This document shows, one piece after another, positions 1 through 8,482 of a DNA stretch of 64,000 nt (positions are counted from its first letter, which is position 1; every line of letters starts with the position of its first letter). The DNA is from Cyclobacteriaceae bacterium. Lineage in GTDB: Bacteria > Bacteroidota > Bacteroidia > Cytophagales > Cyclobacteriaceae. The position numbers and the translations under genes were made by a program. The stretch spans positions 1-64,000 of the forward strand of contig JANQOR010000034.1 in NCBI GenBank assembly GCA_028285685.1. Direction: 5' to 3'. Under the pieces are notes generated by a model. That model ran no database searches, was not told the DNA's origin, and saw only the letters and a program-made list of their open reading frames with translations.

Positions 1-182
1 TACAATTTGATATTGTAAAAACACTCTTTTTATTCATAACACCTTAATTGAACATGCAAGTATGTAAAATAAACAAACTTTAACAAGAATTATTGTACGT
101 TATTCCGCCTAAATATAAAATCATAAAGTGAAATCTAGGAAAGATTTATTCCTTTTTTGGACAAATGAAAGAATAGGCCTGA

Positions 183-1151
183 TTAAAAGTTAAACCTCGG
201 GGTCTTCACTGCCTTTCTCCCACCAAATACCAGGTTTGGTAGATTGTACCGAATGTAAATTTCATGTGAGGTTGGTTGCTTCGCCTCCCGGTCCTTAACC
301 ACATAGTCGAACGCATAACCAAACTTCAATTTATTCTCTAGAAAAGCATAGCCCATTAGCAGGCTGACCGACTCAGACCTTCTAAATGACAGTCCTCCCC
401 AGAGTTTATCCTGGTAGTAAGCAATTCCGCTTAGCTCGAATGTATATGATTTAAAATCTGTTCGAATAAGCGTGGTCGGTCGAAAAACAAGATCTCTTGA
501 AATTCCTAACGCTGTTCCGGCGCTGATCAAGTAGTTGGTAGATATAGAATTGTTGAGACTTCCGTTTGCTAATTGTGTCCCATAATCAAAGGTTGGTTCC
601 AAGATATTGACTGCAGAAAACCCAACAAAGTAATTGCGATTAGACTCCAGGTACAATCCCGCGTTGAGATCGAAGGTAAGCTGGGATTCTCTACCTTGTG
701 AAAGTCCAGGTTCCGGCTCCACTGGCCTGAATTGACTAAAGTCCAAAGATTGAGAAAAGAGCGCTGGCATCAGCCCGAAATAAATGTCTCCAAATCGAAA
801 TTCTCTCTTGACAGAGATGGACAGCCTGGCTTGTAAATTGGTCAAATTAGCTACGCGATCATTGGATAGCGCCATACCCACTCCAGCTACCTTTCCCTGA
901 ACAGGGATAACCAAAGAAACAAGCTGACTTGAAGGGGCTCCACCACTACCATCAAAAGAAGATTCATATCCGAGCCACTGACTTCTGTGATGTCCTGTAA
1001 CAAAAGCTTCATTTTCCACACCGACCCACGCTGGATTATAATAAGATGGGTTGAACATATAATGATTAAAGAAAAAATCATTCTGTCCAAAAGCTGAGAA
1101 CGTAAATACCAACGCAAAAAGAATTAGCCCACTCCTTACTCGCAAATTCAT
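183..1151 (-). CDS. PorP/SprF family type IX secretion outer-membrane protein
   Basis: Outer-membrane beta-barrel protein of the PorP/SprF family, whose members work with the type IX secretion and gliding machinery of Bacteroidota. The first ~23 residues form a signal peptide ending near SAFGQ. The family's hallmark block follows (NHYMFNPSYYNPAWVG, residues 29-44), then alternating strand-like segments to the C-terminus. Its 322 aa fit the family. It is the last gene of a tight minus-strand run (BamA-like, DUF4271, hemD, this), 38 bases after hemD. It is not next to the core porKLMN genes, so it is an orphan copy. Family membership is secure; which complex or cargo it serves cannot be read here. 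Confidence 0.88.
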   Translation of the reverse strand: MNLRVRSGLILFALVFTFSAFGQNDFFFNHYMFNPSYYNPAWVGVENEAFVTGHHRSQWLGYESSFDGSGGAPSSQLVSLVIPVQGKVAGVGMALSNDRVANLTNLQARLSISVKREFRFGDIYFGLMPALFSQSLDFSQFRPVEPEPGLSQGRESQLTFDLNAGLYLESNRNYFVGFSAVNILEPTFDYGTQLANGSLNNSISTNYLISAGTALGISRDLVFRPTTLIRTDFKSYTFELSGIAYYQDKLWGGLSFRRSESVSLLMGYAFLENKLKFGYAFDYVVKDREAKQPTSHEIYIRYNLPNLVFGGRKAVKTPRFNF

Positions 1152-1189
1152 AGTGTAAGTATAACGCTTACAAAGTAATAACCCCTACT

Positions 1190-1981
1190 TTATAAATTGT
1201 TAGCTTCCTTAATATAAATTTCGATGGCACCGGTCATTGATGGTGCATTAGGCAGAGGCGCCTGTATATCAAGTATTAGACCTGCGTCCTTTACTGCTTT
1301 GGAAGTTGTTGGCCCAAATGCTGCAATCCTTGTATTGTTTTGTTTGAAATCCGGGAAGTTGTGAAACAAGGACTCAATTCCCGAAGGAGAAAAGAATGCA
1401 ATGATATCATATGTTACATCATCAAGATCAGACAAATTCGCAGCTACAGTTCGGTAAATGATCGCTTCGGACCAGTCGTACTCGTTCTCAGTAAGAAAGT
1501 TCGGGATATCATCCGTCCTAATGTTTGAGCAAGGAAAAATGAATTTCTCATCCTTGTGCTTCTTTATCACATTTAGAAGATCACTGGCTGTACGCTCTCC
1601 TGTGAAGATCTTTCTCTTACGAATAACTATATACTTCTGAAGGTAATTGGCCGTCTGTTCAGAAATACAAAAATATTTCATATCTGACGGTATTTCGATC
1701 TTGCTTTCCGTAGCTAATCGGAAGAAATGATCGACTGCATTTCTGCTAGTGAAGATTACTGCGGTGTGATCAAGGATCGAAATCTTTTGCTTTCTGAACT
1801 CCTTTATGTCAACAGGATCTATTTCAATAAACTTCCGAAAGTCAATTTTCAAATTGTACTTTTCCGCTAATTTCAAATATGGAGAATTCTGGTCTGTTGG
1901 TTCGGGCTGTGAAACTAATATGCTCTTTACCGCCCTAGCTCGCTTTTTATCCAACACTAACAGGTCTTCATTCGCACTCAT
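1190..1981 (-). CDS. hemD: Uroporphyrinogen-III synthase
   Basis: Cytoplasmic enzyme that cyclises hydroxymethylbilane to uroporphyrinogen III, the branch point of haem, sirohaem and cobalamin synthesis. The 263-aa protein has the two-lobed HemD layout: an N-terminal lobe with VIFTSRNAVDHFFR (about residues 84-97) and a C-terminal lobe with IIAFFSPSGIESLF (about 195-208) and IAAFGPTTSKAVKDAG (about 220-235). HemD sequences diverge strongly, so this pattern is the main evidence. The gene follows DUF4271 by 21 bases and is probably cotranscribed with it. The divergent neighbour hemW is also a haem gene, which supports the call. Confidence 0.85.
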   Translation of the reverse strand: MSANEDLLVLDKKRARAVKSILVSQPEPTDQNSPYLKLAEKYNLKIDFRKFIEIDPVDIKEFRKQKISILDHTAVIFTSRNAVDHFFRLATESKIEIPSDMKYFCISEQTANYLQKYIVIRKRKIFTGERTASDLLNVIKKHKDEKFIFPCSNIRTDDIPNFLTENEYDWSEAIIYRTVAANLSDLDDVTYDIIAFFSPSGIESLFHNFPDFKQNNTRIAAFGPTTSKAVKDAGLILDIQAPLPNAPSMTGAIEIYIKEANNL

Positions 1982-2002
1982 CTTAGGAGAATCAGTTTAT
2001 GA

Positions 2003-3082
2003 CTATTTTAAGAACCAAACCATCAACAAAACGGATGGTATTATTTCGGTGGCACAAAGGTAGGAAATAATAAGGAGTTTTTGATAGGTTGAATTAATAA
2101 CAAATTTTATTATGAACCAGATCGCAAAAAGCAATAATACACTTATGAAATAGTAGGAGAAATATGAGTTTATCCAAGAAGAGCCCTGTGTCTTGAGAAT
2201 AAAATCCCAAAGAATAATAATAAAAAGAATCAGGACGAAGTATCCTGAAAAGTTGACTAGATCGAACAATTGCCAGTCTCTCAGCTTGGCCATTTGAAAA
2301 AGCCTTGAAATCATCTGTGTAAGTAGTCTCTTTCCAAGAAAAAAGGCACAGAGCCAAGTGGAAATTGTCAGCCACCAGCGGGTATAGCCCGCCAGGCTAA
2401 GGGGCTTTAGGAATTCCGAGTTAATTTTTTGATCTACATAAATTATTTCAAATGAAGCGGTCAGACAAATCAATACGATCATAGCCACATTAGCACGACC
2501 AAAAAAATTGGTGTTTGTAAACTGGTAAGCACTCGCTTTCAGTGAAAATGTCCTGCTAATAAAAAAATTTAGTCTGCTCTGAAATGCTCCAGCAAATAAT
2601 CCCAATCCTAGCAGTAGAACCAGGATTACAATGATGCAAAACTCATGGAATGAATTCCTTACTTGCCTTGACTTTGAAACTTCTTCTGTGACAACCTTGA
2701 GGTTCTCGAAAATGACTAGCTCACACCGAAAATTTTCAAATCTCGGGGAAGCATTAAATGAGAAAAAAATAGAATCCGAATCAGAGTGTTTAAAGAGTTC
2801 CTCAGGGTCAATAAAAACACATCCACTGGTATTCAGAATTAGCCTTCCATCCACCCATGCAAATAGCTCCTGGTCATTACAAATTTTTAGTGTTCCGTTC
2901 GGAACCTCATTCAAAAAAAACCCTGCCTTATTAATCTTGGAATAGTCCGTAACCGGTCGGGTGCTTCCGTTTTGATCAGTGGTGATGAAAATACTAGTAT
3001 AGTCTCTTACCACGATGGTGTCAGCCTGTCCCATTAAGTAGTGAGAGAGGATTGCTAAAACAATAAATTTGACTCCACGCAA
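2003..3082 (-). CDS. DUF4271 multi-pass membrane protein
   Basis: Integral membrane protein of unknown function resembling the DUF4271 family of Bacteroidota. It has an N-terminal signal-like segment (residues 1-20, LAILSHYLMGQA), a periplasmic-looking domain to about residue 140, then about six hydrophobic segments through the C-terminus, including a strongly hydrophobic run near residues 145-166 and a last one at the very end. Its stop lies 2 bases from the next start region upstream and 21 bases before hemD, so it sits inside one operon with the BamA-like gene and hemD. A role in the cell envelope is inferred from neighbours only. Confidence 0.75.
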   Translation of the reverse strand: MRGVKFIVLAILSHYLMGQADTIVVRDYTSIFITTDQNGSTRPVTDYSKINKAGFFLNEVPNGTLKICNDQELFAWVDGRLILNTSGCVFIDPEELFKHSDSDSIFFSFNASPRFENFRCELVIFENLKVVTEEVSKSRQVRNSFHEFCIIVILVLLLGLGLFAGAFQSRLNFFISRTFSLKASAYQFTNTNFFGRANVAMIVLICLTASFEIIYVDQKINSEFLKPLSLAGYTRWWLTISTWLCAFFLGKRLLTQMISRLFQMAKLRDWQLFDLVNFSGYFVLILFIIILWDFILKTQGSSWINSYFSYYFISVLLLFAIWFIIKFVINSTYQKLLIISYLCATEIIPSVLLMVWFLK

Positions 3083-3084
3083 TT

Positions 3085-4698
3085 TTAAAAAGTTGTAGTA
3101 TATCCGAAGTGAGCTTTCATATTCGAAAAGTCCAGCGGTTGGCTTTTTGACCGTCCTACCGCCAATGCAAAATTAAACTGCCCTGACAAAGTTGAAAGTA
3201 AAAATCCAAGGCCAGTACCAAATGGTGCATCACTAAAGTGATCGTTGCGATAAAGAAGTTGGTCATAAAAAAGGTAGATGTAACTACCCTTTTCAAAGAA
3301 AGACCTAAACTCTGTTCGACTCAGTACAAACTTATCTGCAAAAAGGAATTTTTCATTAAATCCACGTAGCGATCCCAGACCACCAAGCCTATATCTTTCA
3401 TTGTTGAGAAGTTCATCATTTTCAATTATTCCAATCTCCAGCTCTTGAGAAAATTGCTGTCTTCTGAAAAACTCTCGGTTGATAACTGCCCTGAGATCAA
3501 ATCGGAAAAGGTCAGTACTTAACTGTAGGGTGTCGTAAAAGGAGTCAGCCACACTCAGGTTGTTGTCTATTCGTTTTGAACCAAGACCCACACTCGTACT
3601 AAATGCTTGGCTAGAGTTTCTATTGTTCAGCTGATTGAATCTTCCCGTACTTAATTTTATGCTATATAATTCCGAGGTGTAGTCAGCAATGTCCTCATTT
3701 GCCAAAGTAGTAGCATTCGTGGAAAGAAGTGAACCAGTACTTCGCCTATACCCTAACCTTAGCTCAAGATCAGAAGATATGTAGGTACCAATATCAATTC
3801 TACTGGATCGCTTAAGAAAAATAGAATCCTGCTTAAGTAAATCGAATGCAAAATATGGTGTTAGTCTTGATCCTAGAATAAATGGATGACTGTACGAAAG
3901 ATCAAGTTCCTGAGATCCTCCAGCAAAGCTTTCCCAGTTGATTCCTAACTCTTTTCCAGAACGAAACAAATTTTGGACGTTTAAGTTAAGATTTCCAATT
4001 ACGGTACTACTACCTGACCCTTCTTGCTGAAGACCTAGTACGCCTTCAAACGAACTCGATTCGTTTTCCTCGATATCAAGGTACAGTTTTGCCTTCTCGT
4101 CTTGAAATGAGACATCCACCGGTCGTCTCAGCCCAAGAAAGGATGATCTATTGATTCGTGCGTTTACTTTTCTGTAAGCAGTTTCTTTGAATGGCTCTCC
4201 AACGATGTGTTCAATCAAATGATAAATGTAGCCAGGTTCGGTTTTGATATCCTGAAAGAAAAAAGCCGAATCATTAACAATGTAAGGACCCTTCTCTTCT
4301 ACTGCTATTCCCTTTATATTTTCACCGGAAATCCAGGTGGAATCGATCCGAACATTAGCAAATGGATATCCACGATTTGATAAGTAGTCGATCCGCCTGC
4401 CCAATGATTTTCGAACGTTCTTTCCTCCATAACCTTGCAACTCAAACTTTCTTTTCTCTCCCTGATGCAGATAAACTATCAGCAGCTCACCGTCTGATTT
4501 CATTGAATCAATTCCAGCAAAATAAAATCCATTAGATATGGCATTTAACTTGTAAGATTCTATGTAGTCTATCACTTGGAGTGTGTCATCAAATGTTTCT
4601 TTCCCATCTAATACCCCATCAATAAAAAAGGAGGTGCTGATCTGTGAACGGGAGCAAAATGCAATCAAAAAAAAGAGTAGAAAAAGGCTTCTTTGCAT
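3085..4698 (-). CDS. BamA/TamA-like (surface antigen D15 type) outer-membrane protein
   Basis: Predicted outer-membrane beta-barrel of the Omp85/BamA-TamA superfamily, 537 aa. I chose the ATG at 4698 because it gives a clean signal peptide (MQRSLFLLFFLIAFCSRSQ). A longer in-frame start at 4731 would add 11 residues ahead of it. The N-terminal ~200 residues resemble short POTRA-like modules. The rest is barrel, with the Omp85 strand motif RLGGLGSLRGFNEKF (typical R-G-x-G loop) at about three quarters of the length, and a terminal aromatic (TTTF). It heads the run leading to DUF4271 and hemD. It is too short for the essential BamA (about 800 aa), so it is a paralogue of unknown client. Confidence 0.8.
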   Translation of the reverse strand: MQRSLFLLFFLIAFCSRSQISTSFFIDGVLDGKETFDDTLQVIDYIESYKLNAISNGFYFAGIDSMKSDGELLIVYLHQGEKRKFELQGYGGKNVRKSLGRRIDYLSNRGYPFANVRIDSTWISGENIKGIAVEEKGPYIVNDSAFFFQDIKTEPGYIYHLIEHIVGEPFKETAYRKVNARINRSSFLGLRRPVDVSFQDEKAKLYLDIEENESSSFEGVLGLQQEGSGSSTVIGNLNLNVQNLFRSGKELGINWESFAGGSQELDLSYSHPFILGSRLTPYFAFDLLKQDSIFLKRSSRIDIGTYISSDLELRLGYRRSTGSLLSTNATTLANEDIADYTSELYSIKLSTGRFNQLNNRNSSQAFSTSVGLGSKRIDNNLSVADSFYDTLQLSTDLFRFDLRAVINREFFRRQQFSQELEIGIIENDELLNNERYRLGGLGSLRGFNEKFLFADKFVLSRTEFRSFFEKGSYIYLFYDQLLYRNDHFSDAPFGTGLGFLLSTLSGQFNFALAVGRSKSQPLDFSNMKAHFGYTTTF

Positions 4699-4729
4699 CG
4701 GACTTTGCAATTTAGCTCTTAGTAAAATC

Positions 4730-5857
4730 ATGGCGGGTATTTACATACATATTCCATTTTGCCGACAAGCATGTCATTACTGTGATTTCCACTTTAGCAC
4801 CAACCTCACCAAACAATCACAAATTACAAATGCAATTTGCGATGAGTTGAGATTGAGATCAGACTACGTAAATGAGCAGATTGAAACTATCTATTTTGGT
4901 GGAGGTACTCCATCTGTCCTTCATTCATTCGAACTCGCTCAGATCCTTTCCACCATAAATGATCTGTTTGAAGTAAATCCATCAAGTGAAGTTACTCTCG
5001 AGGCCAATCCTGAGGATCTCAATTTGAGTAATCTCGAACAAATCAGGAAGAATGGTGTGAACCGATTGAGCATTGGGTTTCAAACATTTTCAGACCAGAA
5101 GCTGAGGTGGATGAATCGTGTTCACTCGTCTGACCAGGCAATGGAATCTTTCAGAGATGCTCGAAGGGTTGGATTCAAAAATATTTCAATTGACCTCATT
5201 TATGCACTTCCTGGTAATGACCTCACTATTTGGTCAGAGGAACTAGAGAGAGCAATCGCCTTGGATTCTGAACACATTTCAATTTATGGCCTGACCATTG
5301 AAGAGCCAACGGTCTTTGGTCATAGGAAGAAAGCCGGGGAATTGCAGGAGGTATCTGAGGAAGAAGCTGCAAGTCAGTATCTGGCCACCGTGGAATTTCT
5401 AAAATCGCGTGGGTATGATCACTACGAGGTATCAAATTTCTCAAAGCCGGGCTTCCGATCGAATCACAATTCTTCTTATTGGGCTGGTGAAAAATACCTT
5501 GGAGTGGGGCCGGGTGCACATTCGTTTGATGGCACAAGCAGACAATTTAATGTGAGGAACAATTCAAAATACTTAAAGGCAATCAACCAAGGGGACTCCT
5601 TTTTTGAAATAGAAAAGCTCTCGTTAAATCAACAGATGAATGAGCGGATCTTAACTAACCTAAGGACGAGTATTGGCATAGATCTTGACAAATTTCAATC
5701 GGATTTTAGCATTAGCCTTCAAGACCTTCACAAAAACACAATTGATGTTCTAGCTAGTGAAGGATTACTGAATACCGACAGAAAAAAACTTTGCCTAACA
5801 CCAAGAGGTTTCCTGATCGCTGATGAAGTTGCTCTTAAATTATTTTTTGATGAATAA
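4730..5857 (+). CDS. hemW: Radical SAM haem chaperone HemW
   Basis: Radical SAM protein of the HemW family (formerly called HemN-like oxygen-independent coproporphyrinogen oxidase), thought to bind and hand haem to acceptors. From the ATG at 4730 it begins MAGIYIHIPFCRQACHYCDF, which places the CxxxCxxC 4Fe-4S motif at residues 11-18. The GGGTPS block, EANPEDL and the C-terminal HemN-type winged-helix region follow. Upstream in-frame codons exist but would lie inside the BamA-like gene and add a non-conserved tail. HemW proteins have CxxxCxxC and lack the extra N-terminal region of true HemN, and at 375 aa this fits HemW. Its start codon overlaps the alternative start of the divergent gene (CATG). 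Confidence 0.92.
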   Translation: MAGIYIHIPFCRQACHYCDFHFSTNLTKQSQITNAICDELRLRSDYVNEQIETIYFGGGTPSVLHSFELAQILSTINDLFEVNPSSEVTLEANPEDLNLSNLEQIRKNGVNRLSIGFQTFSDQKLRWMNRVHSSDQAMESFRDARRVGFKNISIDLIYALPGNDLTIWSEELERAIALDSEHISIYGLTIEEPTVFGHRKKAGELQEVSEEEAASQYLATVEFLKSRGYDHYEVSNFSKPGFRSNHNSSYWAGEKYLGVGPGAHSFDGTSRQFNVRNNSKYLKAINQGDSFFEIEKLSLNQQMNERILTNLRTSIGIDLDKFQSDFSISLQDLHKNTIDVLASEGLLNTDRKKLCLTPRGFLIADEVALKLFFDE

Positions 5858-5861
5858 CTGC

Positions 5862-5869
5862 TACTTTTG
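5862..5869 (+). promoter_or_regulatory. Bacteroidota -7 promoter box
   Basis: TACTTTTG matches the TAnnTTTG consensus for the -7 element used by the Bacteroidota primary sigma factor. It ends 7 bases before the ATG at 5877, so that gene would have a very short leader. Confidence 0.55.
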
Positions 5870-5876
5870 AATCTCA

Positions 5877-6242
5877 ATGGATGAATTGACCAAAAAAGCA
5901 ATTATGCTTCTGAAGTCCCTGATCTTTCATTATCATGGATTGGACGATGAAGAGCGAGGTATTCTTGAGGAATCAGCGCGCAAACTGAGCGCCTCAAAAG
6001 AGCTTGATTGGGCCAACAAGTTTATTGCCGAAGATTATATTTCTGCTTTCGAACGCTCGAGAGAATTTCTTCAAAAGGTGTTTCTCAAGATGGGTGAAAA
6101 AGATCGAGTGGAGCATCTAATCGAAGTCTGGGATGCAAATAACTCGAAAGGCTACTTAACGGAGATGGAGACAACGGCCATCCTGACCTTGTCAAAGGAT
6201 TGGCAGGTGGAAAAATCCTTTCTAGAAAAAGTCAATCATTAA
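5877..6242 (+). CDS. Hypothetical helical protein, possibly TerB-like
   Basis: 121-aa cytoplasmic, acidic, mostly helical protein with no signal peptide or membrane segment. The general layout (helices rich in D/E with LTEMETTAILTLS near the C-terminus) resembles TerB-like tellurite-resistance folds, but I cannot confirm the metal-binding aspartates, so no function is assigned. It has its own -7 promoter box. Its stop codon overlaps the stop of the convergent LytTR regulator by 4 bases. Confidence 0.7.
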   Translation: MDELTKKAIMLLKSLIFHYHGLDDEERGILEESARKLSASKELDWANKFIAEDYISAFERSREFLQKVFLKMGEKDRVEHLIEVWDANNSKGYLTEMETTAILTLSKDWQVEKSFLEKVNH

Positions 6243-6952
6243 AGACTCATCATCTCTCTAAATCGGGCTGACTGTCTTCTACTCACTTCAATTTTTTCGC
6301 CACCCTTAAGCTGAACCAACAGTCCTCCATTGAACCAAGTGTCTATAGATTCCACCCAGCCGAGATTTATAATATGTTTTCTACTTGCCCTGAAAAAGGT
6401 GCGATCATCCAGACGCTCATCCAATGCGTTAAGTGATTTGTGAATCATCGGCTTGAAGTTTTCAAAATATACCTTAATATAATTCCCATCCGATTCAAAA
6501 AGTCTTACGTCAGAAAGCCTTACAAACCAACACTTGTCGCCATCCTTAACGAACACTTGATCATCTCCTCCCAATTTGTGGTCCCTGTTTCCGGTTTTTT
6601 TGGATGATCGTGACTGGATCTTCTGCACGCTTTCGGAAAGACGTTCTGCCTGAATAGGCTTGAGTAGATAATCAAGCGCATTGAATTCAAAAGCCTTCAA
6701 GGCAAACTCATCATAGGCAGTAGTAAAGATGACCTGGGGAACCCTCTCCATCGTCTCAAGCAATTCGAATCCGGTCTTGCCCGGCATTTGGACATCTAGG
6801 AAAATCACGTCCGGATCGTGTTGATCAATTTTTTCTAGCGCTTCATCCGCGTTAACCGCTTCATCCACTACATCAATGGTTGGATGATTTTCCAATAAAC
6901 TCAACAATTCCTTTCTGGCGAGCCGTTCATCATCAATAATTATTGCTTTCAT
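6239..6952 (-). CDS. LytTR-family response regulator
   Basis: Two-component response regulator (237 aa): an N-terminal receiver domain (residues 1-115) with the DD pair at the start (IIDDERLARKEL), the phosphoacceptor Asp in VIFLDVQMPGKTGFELL (about residue 53) and the conserved TTAYDEFALKAFEFNALDYLLKP block. A C-terminal LytTR DNA-binding domain follows (FVKDGDKCWFVRLSDV through RKHIINLGWVES). Its start overlaps the kinase stop by 4 bases (ATGA), so the pair is translationally coupled. Targets of LytTR regulators cannot be deduced here. Confidence 0.92.
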   Translation of the reverse strand: MKAIIIDDERLARKELLSLLENHPTIDVVDEAVNADEALEKIDQHDPDVIFLDVQMPGKTGFELLETMERVPQVIFTTAYDEFALKAFEFNALDYLLKPIQAERLSESVQKIQSRSSKKTGNRDHKLGGDDQVFVKDGDKCWFVRLSDVRLFESDGNYIKVYFENFKPMIHKSLNALDERLDDRTFFRASRKHIINLGWVESIDTWFNGGLLVQLKGGEKIEVSRRQSARFREMMSL

Positions 6953-7971
6953 ATTTTAGGTATAGATATTTTGGTTAAAACCGTATCAGAATCTTCATTT
7001 ATGATGGCAAAAGTGGCTTCTCCATGATATAATAATTCCAACCTCTTCATCGTGTTCTCCAATCCTAGTCCAATGCCACTTTTTTTCTCTGTGGATAGCT
7101 GACCGGTATTACGGATTTCTAATGTAAGATGTTTTTTTCTAACAGTGGTTTTAATGTTGATGGTTCCGCCATCTTTTCGGTTTGAAATTCCATGCTTAAT
7201 ACCGTTTTCTGCCAAGGTCTGTAGCATCAGTGGTGGTACCAGAAATTCACCGGATTTTGTATCAATGTCGAAGGTAATGGCAAGTCTCTCTTCATATCGA
7301 ATGGACTCAAGCGCCAGATAGTCCATTACTGTCTTCAGTTCTTCACTAAACGTAATCAGCTTTTTCCGGTCGCTTGTCAATGAGTTTCTCAGTATATGCG
7401 AAAGCTGAGTTATGGATTCCTTTGATTTTGATGGGTTCTCATCTACCAAAGCTCTGATACTATTTAGGGCATTGAAAATAAAATGTGGATTTAGTTGTGC
7501 CTTAAGATTATTTAGTTCGGCTTCCATGGCTTCAGATTCAACCTTTATGGACTTATTGTAGCGATCCACATAATGAAAGGTGAAGTAAAAAATCGCCCAA
7601 ATGAAGTAAACCGCCCAGTAGCCAATAATGGTCACAGCAATCGTGACTCCAAGCAAATCAAGTTTACCTATGCCTCCGGCAAACAATTCAATCGCAAGAA
7701 GATAGACCATGTAGTTCAACCCACTTAAAAGTAGAGCGAACCCTAGTAGTCGTGGGATTAGGTTGTAAAATCTTAGGTCAAGCCATCTAAGTTTTATGAT
7801 CAATCCTCTGAACAGATGGGTCGTCAAAATATTGTATATCACCTGGAGCAGAATTCCGAGTGCCTGGTCGATGTCAAATCTCTCAGCGAACGTGTAAAGG
7901 AAGATTTGAAAGAACCCCCAAGATCCCCACCCAACAATCTGGCAAAGCCAATAGATTTTGTACCTGGTCAT
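6949..7971 (-). CDS. LytS-type sensor histidine kinase
   Basis: Membrane histidine kinase of the His_kinase (PF06580) class, 340 aa. About four hydrophobic segments fill residues 1-140. The cytoplasmic kinase follows, with the phosphoacceptor motif LNAQLNPHFIFNALNSIRAL and an N-box ending in PPLMLQTLAENGIKHG. A late G-rich lid (GIGLGLENTMKRL) completes the ATPase. It lacks a large extracellular sensor, so the membrane segments themselves are the likely input domain. Cognate regulator is the coupled LytTR gene downstream. Confidence 0.92.
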   Translation of the reverse strand: MTRYKIYWLCQIVGWGSWGFFQIFLYTFAERFDIDQALGILLQVIYNILTTHLFRGLIIKLRWLDLRFYNLIPRLLGFALLLSGLNYMVYLLAIELFAGGIGKLDLLGVTIAVTIIGYWAVYFIWAIFYFTFHYVDRYNKSIKVESEAMEAELNNLKAQLNPHFIFNALNSIRALVDENPSKSKESITQLSHILRNSLTSDRKKLITFSEELKTVMDYLALESIRYEERLAITFDIDTKSGEFLVPPLMLQTLAENGIKHGISNRKDGGTINIKTTVRKKHLTLEIRNTGQLSTEKKSGIGLGLENTMKRLELLYHGEATFAIINEDSDTVLTKISIPKI

Positions 7972-8104
7972 AGAATGATAAAGCTAATAAGACGATCAAC
8001 ATTAAATGGTTGTTGGATTATTGTTAATGATATTTAACAAAACCCTCTAATTTAATCTCCGTAGGACATTATAGGTCTAATACTCAAAATAAAACTAGGT
8101 TGAA

Positions 8105-8386
8105 ATGAAAACAATAACTACTGGCGTCCTCATTGTGGTCGCCGTGCTGCTTGGAATTCCAATTCCTTTTCAAGACAGTCAAGAACAAGTTGAAATGCAA
8201 GTCCTCTCCGAGGATGTACTTAAAAGCAAAGTAAAAGTCTACGATTATGACGGCAATCTGCTCAAGGAAATGGATGCAGATGATGTAGCCAACAACGAGA
8301 TAACTGTATCAGATTATTTTATCTTAGAAAGTAGCGGTTTTGCTTTTAAACATCTCGGTGATTACTACTATCTCAGAGAAAAGTAG
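8105..8386 (+). CDS. Small exported or membrane-anchored protein
   Basis: 93-aa protein with an N-terminal hydrophobic segment (TTGVLIVVAVLLGIPIPF, residues 4-21) and a short acidic domain that may form a few beta strands (KVKVYDYDGNLLKEMDADDV). I do not recognise a family. It lies between the divergent histidine kinase and the M61 peptidase and may be an independent transcript. Codon use looks like that of its neighbours. Confidence 0.65.
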   Translation: MKTITTGVLIVVAVLLGIPIPFQDSQEQVEMQVLSEDVLKSKVKVYDYDGNLLKEMDADDVANNEITVSDYFILESSGFAFKHLGDYYYLREK

Positions 8387-8482
8387 GAACTACCAGCTAT
8401 TGAAATTGTCATATTTAAAATCTTCGAGTTGCCGGATCTTTGGTTCAGAATAGTTTTCTAATTTCGAAGAAAAAGCAAGTAC

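Noticed and set aside
1-182. Possible gene or promoter at the left edge
   Set aside because: No convincing frame and no exact -7 box; only A/T-rich sequence before the PorP-like stop.
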